Origin: Phycisphaerales bacterium
GTDB lineage: Bacteria > Planctomycetota > Phycisphaerae > Phycisphaerales > UBA1924
Reading direction: 5' to 3'
Assembly (NCBI GenBank): GCA_019744815.1
Contig: JAIEUA010000003.1
Location: forward strand, 186,001-250,000
DNA length: 64,000 nucleotides
Shown here: piece by piece, positions 33,507-42,042 of the stretch
How the letters are laid out: the number at the start of each line of letters is the position of its first letter
Numbering within the stretch: position 1 is the stretch's first letter
Made by a program: the position numbers and the translations under genes
The notes under the pieces: model-generated
The model's input: the letters and a program-made list of their open reading frames with translations, nothing else
Database searches by the model: none
What the model was told of the DNA's origin: nothing

Positions 33507-35285
33507 TCACCGTGTCTCGGGCTTGTCGGGCGTCGCGGGGGCCGGGTTGGCCGCCACGGGCTTGGACTCGCCTTCAGGCTTCTTGACGTCGGCGTCGATG
33601 AGCCAGCGCTGCAGGTTGTTGCCGGTGATGTCGAGGGTGGCGATGACCTTGCCGTCCTTGTCGGTGATCTGCAACTTGCCGCCGGTCAGGTCGGCGTCCT
33701 GAGGCCAGAGATCGCCGACCTTGGACTTGGCGAGATCGGCGCTGGCGGTCTCCAGGGCCTCGATGCGACGATCGACGCGGATCATCTCACGCTCGAGCTG
33801 CTGCTGCAGGCGCCGGGCGCGGGTGAGCTCGTCGAAGGCGATCTGGGTGCCGACGACGCCCTCCTTGCCGGTGGGCTTCCATTCGCCGGTGTCGATCTTG
33901 CCCTGCACGGCCTTCACCGCGGCCGAGAGCTGGGGGTCCTTCAGGAACGAGAGGATCCAATCCGGGTTGCTCCAGTCCTGCTCGGTGGGGGTGGCGGCGC
34001 CGCTGGGCCCCGCGCCGCCGTTGGCGCGGATGATCTCGAGCTCGCGGCGGACGCGGTACATCTCGATGAGTTCCTTGTCGGTCATCGGGACGAAGTAGCC
34101 CTTGGTCGGATCGACGCCCCATTCGGCGCTGGTGTCCTTGCGGGTGATGCTGCGGCCGCTGGGGAGGTAGTAGCCCTGCTCGGTGACCTTGAGCTCCGCG
34201 CCGTTGCCGTTGGGCAGCTTGCGGACGCTCTGGACGCTGCCCTTGCCGAAGGAGCGGGTGCCGATGGCGATGGCCCGATTGTTCTCGACGAGCGCTCCGG
34301 CAAGCACCTCGCTGGCGCTGGCGGAGGAGCCGTTCACCAGCACCGCGAGGGGCACGTTGGGCAGCGTGCCCTTCTCAACCGCCTTCGCGACGCGCTCGGG
34401 GAACGAGCGGCCGCGGGTGCTGACAATGGTGCCTTCGGTGAGGAAGAGGTCCGCGATCGCGATAGCTTCTTCGAGCACGCCGCCGCCGTTGTCGCGCAGG
34501 TCGATGATGACGCCTTGCAAACGCTTGTTCGGGTCGCTGTCGTTCACGCCCGCGTCGAGTAGGGCGTTCAGGATCTCTTCGGCGCAGCCCGGGGTGAACT
34601 GGGTCAGGCGGACATAGCCCACCCGACGCACCGGATCGATCCGGAAGTCCCACTTCTCGGCGTCCTTCTCGAGGCGATGCACACCCTTCACCGAGCGGGT
34701 CTTGATCGGAGCCCGCGTCAGCGTCATCGGGATCTTCTCGCCCTTGCGCTCGATCACGATGTTGACCTTGGTGCCGGCGACGCCGATGAGCTTGCTGATG
34801 CACTCGTCGGCGGACAAGCCTTGGGTGGTCTTGCCCTCGATCTCGATCACGCGGTCTTCGGCCATGATGCCGGCGCGGTACGCGGGCGAGTCTTCGAGCG
34901 GTGAGACGATGGTGAGCCAGCCGTCGCGGATGTTGATCGATGCGCCGATGCCGACGTACTCGCCGGTGAGGTCCTTGTTGAAGTTGCCGACCTTGTCTCC
35001 GGGGACGTAGATCGTGTACGGATCGCCCAGGGCTTCCACCATGCCGTTGATGGCGCCGTCCTGCATCTTCTTGAGCTGCTCGTCGGTGAGCTTTTCGACG
35101 TAGAGGCCCGAGAGGGTCGTCTTGACGTCGATAATCGGGTCAAAGAACTGCAGCTCAGCCGGCTTTTGGGTGAGCGCGATGGTCGAGCCCGCGACCGCGA
35201 CGGCGAGGACGCCGATCAGCGACATGCGGAACCAGTTCTTGCCGCCGGTGGGACGTGCCGAAACAGCGTTCGAAGAGCCTGACAT
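33507..35285 (-). CDS. Carboxy-terminal processing protease, S41 family
   Basis: A 592-residue periplasmic protease. One N-terminal membrane anchor (about 20-38, RMSLIGVLAVAVAGSTIAL) precedes a PDZ domain (about 105-190, with YVGIGASI and DRVIEIEGKTTQGLSADE). The S41 catalytic core follows, with Ser321 in VNGSSASASEV and Lys348 in GTRSFGKGSVQ. The C-terminal 150 residues hold a coiled-coil-like segment (RRLQQQLEREMIRVDRRIEA, about 490-510) and a Pro/Lys tail. CtpA-type enzymes trim the C-termini of envelope proteins, which is of interest because five proteins in the window share a conserved C-terminal tag; a link is only speculative. Confidence 0.9.
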   Translation of the reverse strand: MSGSSNAVSARPTGGKNWFRMSLIGVLAVAVAGSTIALTQKPAELQFFDPIIDVKTTLSGLYVEKLTDEQLKKMQDGAINGMVEALGDPYTIYVPGDKVGNFNKDLTGEYVGIGASINIRDGWLTIVSPLEDSPAYRAGIMAEDRVIEIEGKTTQGLSADECISKLIGVAGTKVNIVIERKGEKIPMTLTRAPIKTRSVKGVHRLEKDAEKWDFRIDPVRRVGYVRLTQFTPGCAEEILNALLDAGVNDSDPNKRLQGVIIDLRDNGGGVLEEAIAIADLFLTEGTIVSTRGRSFPERVAKAVEKGTLPNVPLAVLVNGSSASASEVLAGALVENNRAIAIGTRSFGKGSVQSVRKLPNGNGAELKVTEQGYYLPSGRSITRKDTSAEWGVDPTKGYFVPMTDKELIEMYRVRRELEIIRANGGAGPSGAATPTEQDWSNPDWILSFLKDPQLSAAVKAVQGKIDTGEWKPTGKEGVVGTQIAFDELTRARRLQQQLEREMIRVDRRIEALETASADLAKSKVGDLWPQDADLTGGKLQITDKDGKVIATLDITGNNLQRWLIDADVKKPEGESKPVAANPAPATPDKPETR

Positions 35286-35608
35286 ACCCGCGTTCCTTTC
35301 CTGCGCTCAAGGCCAGAGACGGCCCGGCGCGTGTGATTCCATACGATCGACGGAGATGCTAGGGATGCGTCGGATTTCCTCTTCCGTCCGTTCCCTGTCG
35401 TGACCCAGCAACATCGTTCCTATACTCGGGCCGGAGGTTTCGCTGCCATGGGCAAGTTCTGAAGAAGTTCGACGTTTCGTGACGCTCGCGGTTCGGCCTT
35501 TGGGCCATTCTGTCGCGTCTTTCTCGCCGACCGGGCCTCACGCCCTTCGGCCCTTCTTCAGCCCACCGCGGTCCTGCCTTTGGCGGCCCGCTTCCGGAAC
35601 TCCTCTGT
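35286..35608. promoter_or_regulatory. Divergent gap between protease and hflX genes
   Basis: A 323-bp region that must carry promoters for the S41 protease (minus) and hflX (plus). It contains TATACT at 35421-35426 without a convincing -35 box, and runs of GGCC/CCTTTGGG-type sequence (35490-35585) that look like low-complexity repeats. I see no gene, riboswitch or terminator in it. Confidence 0.3.
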
Positions 35609-37144
35609 ATGCCACAACCCACTGAACGCACCGGGATCCAGGTGCAGTCCGAGCGTGCCGTGCTGTGCGCCGTCCGCCTGCCCGATTCCAACTTTGACAG
35701 GTCTGATCCCTTTGGCGAGCTCCGCGCCTTGGCCGAGCAGGGCGGCGCCATCGTCGTCGGCGAACTCACCCAGAATCTCGCCAAGCCCATTTCCGGCACA
35801 TACATGGGCTCGGGCAAGATCACCGAGCTCAAGGGCCTGTGCGAAGAGCTCCGCGCTTCCACCGTCATCTTCGACCACGATCTCTCTCCCAAGCAGATCG
35901 CGAAGATCGAGGAAGTGGTGGGGCGGAAGGTGATCGACCGCTCCGAGCTCATCCTCGACATCTTCGCCAGCCGCGCGACCAGCACCGAGGCGCAGCTGCA
36001 GGTCGAGCTCGCCCAGCTTGAGTACACCTTCCCGCGACTCCGCGCCATGTGGAGCCACCTCGAGCGCATCGTCGGTGTCGGCGGCATCGGCGGCATCGGC
36101 ACCCGCGGCCCGGGCGAGCAGCAGCTCGAGATCGACCGACGCCTTGTCCAGCGCCGGCGCGACGATCTTTCCGCCGAGATCAAGGCCATTCAGGCCCGCA
36201 AGCGGCGCGAAGTGCAGGCCCGCAAGGCCGAGCACTTTACCGTCGGCATCGTCGGCTACACCAACGCGGGCAAGAGCACGCTCTTCAACACCCTCACCGC
36301 GGGCGGCGCGTACGCGGACAACCGACTCTTTGCGACGCTGATGACCCGCACCCGCGACTGGTACGTCCGTACCGACGACGACACCGGCGGCAGCGAGGTC
36401 ATGCTCTCCGACACCGTCGGCTTCGTCCGCGATCTGCCCACCAACCTGATCGCGGCGTTCCGGGCCACGCTCGAAGAGGCCACGCACGCGGATGTGCTGC
36501 TCATCGTGCTCGACATCTCCGACCCCGCCGCCGAGATGCAGTACCAGACCGTGTGCAAGACCCTCGACGACCTCTTGAAGGACGTCGCCAAGTCGGTCGA
36601 AGACCACGAGACCTGGCGTCCGCCCGAGCGGATCGTGCTGCTGAACAAGGCCGACAAGCTGCAGGACAACCGCGAGCTGTTGATCTGGCAGCAGCGGGTG
36701 CCGGGGTCGATCCCGATCTGTGCGCTGCCGCCCAAGAAGGGCACGATTCTCGATCAGTTGGGGCAGCGTGAACTCGCGTCCCGCATCCGCTCGTTGGCCC
36801 GCGGGCAGGTCGAGGAACTCTCGGTCACGGTGCCCCTGCGCGACGGCAAGATGGTCGCCGCGATCGAGAACCAGGGTGAGGTCCTCGCCCGAGACTATGA
36901 GGGCGATTCGGTTGTTCTGCGTGTCCGCATCGGGCGGCGTCAGTTTGAAAAGCTGCTCGTCGGCCGGCGGGTGAGCGTGCGGTACGCCGACGGCGGGGCG
37001 TGGAAGCCTCAGTCCCCAAGGCTGTTGGAAGCCCCGCCCGCGTGGGTGGCCACGGAAAAGGACCGAGAAGCGGCGGCCGAGTCGCCGCCGGCAGTGGAAA
37101 AGAGGAAGCGGCGTGCCGATACTTCCGGTCCCAGAGCGTCGTGA
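35609..37144 (+). CDS. hflX: Ribosome-associated GTPase HflX
   Basis: A 511-residue GTPase that splits or rescues stalled ribosomes. The N-terminal nucleotide-binding domain (about 1-170, with GTYMGSGKITELK, VIFDHDLSPKQI and the GGIGGIGTRGPGE glycine-rich loop) precedes the G domain: G1 GYTNAGKST at about 215-223, G3 DTVGFVRDLP and G4 LNKAD. A C-terminal domain and a charged tail (EKRKRRADTSG) make it longer than the 430 residues typical of E. coli HflX. No ribosome site is evident before the ATG at 35609. A tRNA-Thr gene follows 44 bp downstream. Confidence 0.95.
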   Translation: MPQPTERTGIQVQSERAVLCAVRLPDSNFDRSDPFGELRALAEQGGAIVVGELTQNLAKPISGTYMGSGKITELKGLCEELRASTVIFDHDLSPKQIAKIEEVVGRKVIDRSELILDIFASRATSTEAQLQVELAQLEYTFPRLRAMWSHLERIVGVGGIGGIGTRGPGEQQLEIDRRLVQRRRDDLSAEIKAIQARKRREVQARKAEHFTVGIVGYTNAGKSTLFNTLTAGGAYADNRLFATLMTRTRDWYVRTDDDTGGSEVMLSDTVGFVRDLPTNLIAAFRATLEEATHADVLLIVLDISDPAAEMQYQTVCKTLDDLLKDVAKSVEDHETWRPPERIVLLNKADKLQDNRELLIWQQRVPGSIPICALPPKKGTILDQLGQRELASRIRSLARGQVEELSVTVPLRDGKMVAAIENQGEVLARDYEGDSVVLRVRIGRRQFEKLLVGRRVSVRYADGGAWKPQSPRLLEAPPAWVATEKDREAAAESPPAVEKRKRRADTSGPRAS

Positions 37145-37188
37145 ACGGGCCTCTTGAGGCCTCGGGATGCAACGGGAATCGAGTCAAA

Positions 37189-37263
37189 GCCACCTTAGCT
37201 CAGCGGTAGAGCGATGCTTTCGTAAAGCATAGGTCCAGGGTTCAAATCCCTGAGGTGGCTCCA
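37189..37263 (+). tRNA. tRNA-Thr (anticodon CGT), CCA encoded
   Basis: The acceptor stem pairs GCCACCT (37189-37195) with AGGTGGC (37253-37259); the discriminator is T and CCA is encoded (37261-37263). The D arm is GCTC-AGCGGTA-GAGC, the anticodon arm ATGCT-TTCGTAA-AGCAT gives anticodon CGT (reads ACG), and the T arm is CAGGG-TTCAAAT-CCCTG. All stems are perfect. The 75-nt gene lies between hflX and the next coding gene. Confidence 0.95.
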
Positions 37264-37361
37264 TGGGATCACTTTCGGGATGGCGGGAATTCGGAACCCT
37301 GAGGGGGTCGACGCGTCGAATAGACTGAGTCTTGACCCCGCGTGGGCGGTCGGAGTGATCC

Positions 37362-38303
37362 ATGAACAGCTCGAAAACCGTCGCCTCGATGCTCGTCCTT
37401 GCTGGCGCGCTCTCCATCTCGCCCGCCATCGCCCAGCAAGCCAGCATCGGCCCTGTCCCCCGTGAGGCCAGCGCGCGACAAGCCGCCGCACTCGGCAAGA
37501 TGATGAAGACCATCAGCGTGGAGTACGCCCAGACCCCGCTCGAGTCGGTGCTGAAGAATCTCGCCGATGTCACCGGCGCTCCGCTTGAGATCGCGTGGCG
37601 TGACGACCGCAACCCGACCGGGCTCGACAAGGAAGCCCTGATCAACTTCAAGGCGGAGAACCAGACGGCGCTCTCGATCCTCGAACGGGCGCTTGCTCAG
37701 GCCCAGGTCGACGGCACGCTCGGCGGCAACACCTGGCAGCTCTCCGAAGAGGGCGTCATCGAGGTGGGGCCCAAGGAACGCCTCAACCGCACCCGGCGCA
37801 TCGAGATCTACGACATCAGCGACCTGCTGCTGGTCGTCCGCGATTACTCCGATGTGCCGCAGTTCGATCTCAACGCCTCGCTCCAGGCCGCCAGCTCCGG
37901 CGGCGGTGGGGGCGGCGGTCAGAGCCCCTTCAGCGGCGGAAACCAGAACCAGAACAACCAGACCGGCGCTACCGAGCAGCAACGCGCCGACGAGGTCATC
38001 CGACTCATCACCGAGCTCATCGAGTCCGAGCAATGGACCGCCAACGGCGGCAACGCGGCCAACATCACCTACTACAAAAAGCAAATGATCGTGACCGCCC
38101 CCGACTACATCCACCGCCAGCTCGCCGGTTACCCCTTCGTCCCCAACGCCACGACCCGAGTCGAGAAAACCGCGGATGGGAAGCGCATCGTGACCTTCGA
38201 ACCCGGGCGTCGCAGCGGCATCGTGCAGACCGGCAAGGTCACGAACACGACGCCTGCCGATGCCACGGTATCGAACGACCCCGCCGACGCATCCAAGAAG
38301 TAA
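37362..38303 (+). CDS. Exported protein with STN-like domain, function unknown
   Basis: A 313-residue secreted protein. The signal peptide is clear (MNSSKTVASMLVLAGALSIS, cleaved near AIAQQ). Residues 50-130 look like the short secretin/TonB N-terminal fold (STN): SVEYAQTPLESVLKNLADVT, then INFKAENQTALSILERALAQ. A Gly-rich linker (about 180-195) separates this from a second region with EVIRLITELIESEQW and a Lys/Asn tail. Similar proteins in planctomycetes have no known role; a link to the secretin at 57.7 kb is possible but untested. CGGAG stands seven bases before the ATG. DUF2007-like gene follows after 36 bp. Confidence 0.65.
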   Translation: MNSSKTVASMLVLAGALSISPAIAQQASIGPVPREASARQAAALGKMMKTISVEYAQTPLESVLKNLADVTGAPLEIAWRDDRNPTGLDKEALINFKAENQTALSILERALAQAQVDGTLGGNTWQLSEEGVIEVGPKERLNRTRRIEIYDISDLLLVVRDYSDVPQFDLNASLQAASSGGGGGGGQSPFSGGNQNQNNQTGATEQQRADEVIRLITELIESEQWTANGGNAANITYYKKQMIVTAPDYIHRQLAGYPFVPNATTRVEKTADGKRIVTFEPGRRSGIVQTGKVTNTTPADATVSNDPADASKK

Positions 38304-38339
38304 CCGGGCCCCGCGGCCCGGAGATCGACTCCCTGCCGC

Positions 38340-38750
38340 ATGGCTACCGACCCCGACACCCTCGTCGACCTCACGACCGCCCGAAGCGAGTTCGAGGCTT
38401 CGATCATGATCGGCGTGCTGAAGGATCGGGGTATCCCCGCCTTCACGTTCTCTCATGCCGGCATGACGCTTCAGTGGGAGGTGGCCGGATCGCTCCCGTT
38501 CCGCGTCTGCGTCCGCAAGGCCGATCTTGATCGTGCTCGCGATGCCTTGCGTGAAGCGAGGTCCGATTCGGTGGATATCGATTGGAACGAGGTTGCCGTG
38601 GGTCCGCCGCCCGATGGAAACGTGTCCAAACAACTCGACGACGAGCCCCGCCCGTTCGTCTTGGAGTGGCTGACGCGCTGGGGGCTCGCGGTGCTGGCGG
38701 TGGGTATGGCGCTGTGGGCGGTGTGGGTCGCGAGCGGCCGGTTGTTCTAG
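38340..38750 (+). CDS. DUF2007-like protein with C-terminal membrane anchor
   Basis: A 136-residue protein. The N-terminal 65 residues fit the DUF2007 (putative signal-transducing) pattern: LTTARSEFEASIMIGVLKDR, GIPAF, then FRVCVRKADLDRARDALRE. A linker and one C-terminal transmembrane helix (about 112-132, WGLAVLAVGMALWAVWVAS) follow, so it is tail-anchored. Biochemical function is unknown. It may be co-transcribed with the preceding STN-like gene. Confidence 0.7.
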   Translation: MATDPDTLVDLTTARSEFEASIMIGVLKDRGIPAFTFSHAGMTLQWEVAGSLPFRVCVRKADLDRARDALREARSDSVDIDWNEVAVGPPPDGNVSKQLDDEPRPFVLEWLTRWGLAVLAVGMALWAVWVASGRLF

Positions 38751-38760
38751 AGAGCGTGAG

Positions 38761-38860
38761 CGGGTGCCACTGCTTGGCGGCTTTGGGCCAAGCAGTGCGG
38801 GCGCGTCGTGCCGCGCGTTCACACTGCTTGACCGCCGAGTCGGCCAAGCAGTGGTACCCG
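38761..38860. repeat. REPIN-like inverted pair, also found singly at 48171
   Basis: CGGGTGCCACTGCTTGGC (38761-38778) and GCCAAGCAGTGGTACCCG (38843-38860) are inverted copies that match at 17 of 18 positions. Each half is itself a hairpin: CACTGCTTGGC with GCCAAGCAGTG (38768-38797), and CACTGCTTG with CAAGCAGTG (38822-38853). A single, diverged copy lies at 48171-48220 with 41 of 50 identical bases. The element ends five bases before the putA stop. Confidence 0.7.
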
Positions 38861-38864
38861 ATCG

Positions 38865-41800
38865 TCAGAGCTCTGGCGCGAAGCCGCGGCGGAGGGTGTT
38901 CTCCGCGATAGCGCGGGGTTCGACGAATTGGAGCAGGTAGTCGCTGCCGCCGGCTTTGCTGCCGACACCGGACATGCCGAAGCCGCCGAACGGGTGGCGG
39001 CCGACGAGGGCGCCGGTGCAGCCGCGGTTGAGGTAGAGGTTGCCCACGCGGAACTCGCGCTTGGCGCGTTCGAGGTGCGAAGGCTTGCGGCTGAAGACGC
39101 CGCCGGTGAGCTTGTAGGGGCTGGCGTTGGCGATGCGCAAGGCGTCGGCGAAGTCCTTGGCGTGCAGCACGGCGACGACAGGACCGAAGATCTCGTCGCG
39201 TGCGATCGCAGCGGTCTCGGGCACATGGCTGAAGATGTGCGGCCCGACGAAGGCGCGGCCGGTGCGCTCTTCGAGTCCCGCCGGCACGGGCAGCGAGAGT
39301 TCGAGCCGCGATTCCTTCTTGCCCAGTTCGATGTAGCGTTCGATCTTGGCCTTGCTCTCGGCGTCGATGACCGGGCCGATGTCGGTGCCGGGGAGCGTGG
39401 GGTCGCCAATGGTGAGGGCACGCGAAGCTTCGACGAGGCGGCGGGTGAAGTGGGTGATCGCGGGGCCGTTGGGGCCTTCGGGATCGACGACGATAACGCG
39501 CGAGCAGGCGGAGCACTTCTGGCCCTGGAAGCCAAAGGCGCTGTGGCGGACGCCGATGACGGCCTCGTCGAGGTCGGCGCTGGTGTCGATGATGATGGCG
39601 TTCTTGCCGCCCATCTCGCAGACGACCTTCTTGACGAAGGGCTGCTCGTCGGGCGTGGTGCCCGCGGCCTTGAGGATGTCCAGCCCGACGGCCTTGCTGC
39701 CGGTGAAGGCGATGAGCGCGACGCGCGGGTCGCGAACGATCGCGGCGCCCGTTGACTCGCCCGGAGCCGGGCAGAAGTGCAGGATGTTCTGTGCGAGCGT
39801 GCGATCGACGCCGGATTCCTTCATCGCGTCCTGCAGGATGTCGAAGAGGATCGCGGCGATGCCGGGCGTCTGCTCGGCGGGCTTCATGATGACCGGGTTG
39901 CCGGTGACGAGGGCGGCGGTGGTCATGCCGGTGAGGATCGCCAGCGGGAAGTTCCACGGGCTGATGACAGCGGCGACGCCTCGGGGCTGGTAGAGGGTTT
40001 CGTCGAGCTCGCCGATGAACTTGCCGAGGCGGGTGCGCTCGAAGAGCGGCACGGCGAGCCGCGCGTAGTAGTCGCAGAAGTCGATGGCCTCGCAAACATC
40101 GGCGTCGGCCTCGCGCCAGGTCTTGCCGGATTCCTTGATCATGACGCCGGCGAGGCCATCGCGCTGCTTGCGCATCAGGCCGGCGGTGCGTACCAATACC
40201 TCGGCACGCTTGCGTGGGTCGGTGTCGCGCCAGGCGGCGAACGCGGCGTCGGCCTTGGCGATCATGTCCTTGGCCTGATCGACGGTGCGGTCGTTGGCGA
40301 TCTTGGGGACGGTGGCGCGGGCGATGGCGGCGGCGAAAGCGTCGCGCTGGGCCTTCACGGAGAAGTCACGCACCGCTTCGGTGAAGAACGGGCGACCATC
40401 GCCCACTCCGGGGACGCCGGGCGTGAGGCGGTGACGCTCGGGCGCGATCGCGAGCAGGTCGGCGGGCTGCTTCGCGCTTTCAGCATTCGCGGCGGGCGCG
40501 GGCGCTCGAAGCAACTGCCCCGCGTCGGCGTTGTCGAGGAAGCCGGCCTTGAGCCAGCTCTCGTTGCTGGTGTTTTCGAGCAGGCGGCGGACGAGGTACG
40601 CCATCCCGGGGATCATCTCGCCGACGGGAACGTACTCGCGCATACGCAGGCCGAGCTCGGCGGCGGCGTACTTGAGCTGGTCGGCCATGCCGTGGAGCAT
40701 CTGGAGCTCGATCGCTTCCCGCGGCAGGTTGCGGGCTTCCATGCCGGCGAGGGCGGCGGCGATGGAGCGCACGTTGTGCGAGCCGAGCGCGAGCTTGATG
40801 CCGCCCTGCTTGGCCTCGTCGGCTGTGCGGGGGCAGGCGTCGAGGTAGATGGCGGTCATCTTCTCGAAGCAGGCGTCGGTCTGCCACTTCTGGGCCCAGA
40901 CCGGACAGGGCCAGCCGTGCAGCTCGCTCTTGATGGTCTCGGCGTCCCAGTACGCGCCCTTGACGAGGCGGACGGTGACGAGGCGCCGGGCGCGTTTGGC
41001 CCAGTCGGCCATGCGGCGTGCGTCATCGGGGCCGGACTTGAGGTAGGCCTGCATCGCGAGGCCGGCGTGGAAGTCGAGCTTTTCGCAGCAGCGCTGGAAG
41101 AGCTCGATGGTGAAGTCCTTGAGCGCATGGTGCTCCATGTCGAAGTTCACGAAGACGCCGCGGTCGCGGGCGGTCTCGAGAATCGGGAGCAGACGCTTCA
41201 TCAGGTCGCCGATCGCGCCCTCGGTGTCGATCGGGTCGGTGCGGGCGGAGAGCGCGGAGATCTTGACCGAGACGTTGACCCGCGGCACGCTGCCGAGGTG
41301 GTCGGACTCCAGCCGCGGATTGGCGGGCCAGCCCGCGACCTGGGCGGGCAGGTTCTGGATGAGATCGAGGTACTTCTTGGCGTACTCGTCGGCCTCGCTG
41401 TCGGAGACGCAGGTCTCGCCGAGAAGATCAACGGAGAACGCGATGCCGTCGTCCCAGAGTCGCTTGAGCCCGGGCAGCGCGCTGGCGGCGTCGGTGCCGG
41501 CGATGAACTTCCCGGCCATGCCCTCGATCTGCTTACCGATGGTGGCGCTGGCGGCACCCTTGAGCAGGCCGCCGGCCTTCAGGGCGGCGTTGATGACCGG
41601 CGGCACAGTGACGCCCGGCTGCGAGAGATAGTCCTGCAGGTGATCGAAGATCGCGTCACCACCTCGCAGCATCGGGAAGGTGTCCACGAAGCGGAACATC
41701 TGGACCTTGAACTCGGGGTCCTTCATGGACCATTCCATGAGGGCGTCGGAGTAGAACTTGGCGGAGAGCAGGCCGGTCTTGTGGGCCCGGGCGCGACGGA

Positions 41801-41942
41801 GGAAATCCGCACCAACCTCGAAGATCCGCGCCTCGCGAGACGCGTCGCCTGAGCCGCCGGGACGCATTCCGCCGCTCGAGCCGGACGGAAGGACTACCTG
41901 CTCGACGTTCTTGGGGCTCGGCTTGCGAGAGAACCAGCTCAT
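38865..41942 (-). CDS. putA: Bifunctional proline dehydrogenase / glutamate-semialdehyde dehydrogenase
   Basis: Oxidises proline to glutamate in two steps. The 1025-residue protein has a FAD-binding proline dehydrogenase barrel (about 90-420, with RLVKGAYWDAE and LALGSHNVRS) and an aldehyde dehydrogenase domain (about 520-1015) with VSPWNFPLAI, GSKAVGLDIL, CEMGGKNAIIID and the catalytic Cys in GQKCSACSR (C810). There is no N-terminal ribbon-helix-helix, so it is a non-regulatory PutA. The start at 41942 follows GGAG; an upstream ATG adds 14 residues. It is divergent from proB across only 100 bp. The reciprocal placement suggests shared control. Confidence 0.93.
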   Translation of the reverse strand: MSWFSRKPSPKNVEQVVLPSGSSGGMRPGGSGDASREARIFEVGADFLRRARAHKTGLLSAKFYSDALMEWSMKDPEFKVQMFRFVDTFPMLRGGDAIFDHLQDYLSQPGVTVPPVINAALKAGGLLKGAASATIGKQIEGMAGKFIAGTDAASALPGLKRLWDDGIAFSVDLLGETCVSDSEADEYAKKYLDLIQNLPAQVAGWPANPRLESDHLGSVPRVNVSVKISALSARTDPIDTEGAIGDLMKRLLPILETARDRGVFVNFDMEHHALKDFTIELFQRCCEKLDFHAGLAMQAYLKSGPDDARRMADWAKRARRLVTVRLVKGAYWDAETIKSELHGWPCPVWAQKWQTDACFEKMTAIYLDACPRTADEAKQGGIKLALGSHNVRSIAAALAGMEARNLPREAIELQMLHGMADQLKYAAAELGLRMREYVPVGEMIPGMAYLVRRLLENTSNESWLKAGFLDNADAGQLLRAPAPAANAESAKQPADLLAIAPERHRLTPGVPGVGDGRPFFTEAVRDFSVKAQRDAFAAAIARATVPKIANDRTVDQAKDMIAKADAAFAAWRDTDPRKRAEVLVRTAGLMRKQRDGLAGVMIKESGKTWREADADVCEAIDFCDYYARLAVPLFERTRLGKFIGELDETLYQPRGVAAVISPWNFPLAILTGMTTAALVTGNPVIMKPAEQTPGIAAILFDILQDAMKESGVDRTLAQNILHFCPAPGESTGAAIVRDPRVALIAFTGSKAVGLDILKAAGTTPDEQPFVKKVVCEMGGKNAIIIDTSADLDEAVIGVRHSAFGFQGQKCSACSRVIVVDPEGPNGPAITHFTRRLVEASRALTIGDPTLPGTDIGPVIDAESKAKIERYIELGKKESRLELSLPVPAGLEERTGRAFVGPHIFSHVPETAAIARDEIFGPVVAVLHAKDFADALRIANASPYKLTGGVFSRKPSHLERAKREFRVGNLYLNRGCTGALVGRHPFGGFGMSGVGSKAGGSDYLLQFVEPRAIAENTLRRGFAPEL

Positions 41943-42042
41943 GTCGCATCTCCGGGGTGAGTCGCCACTATATGAACGGACCATCCCGCAGACCCTGCCG
42001 ATGTCGTGAACCGTCTCCGCCCTCGCCGCCTAGTCTCCGTTT

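Noticed and set aside
37189-37263. tRNA-Thr gene as an integration site
   Set aside because: No repeat of the tRNA 3' end was found in the flanking sequence, and no integrase is adjacent.
39777-41852. A 691-codon plus-strand open frame opposite putA
   Set aside because: Antisense shadow of putA; no recognisable motif and composition typical of reversed GC-rich codons.
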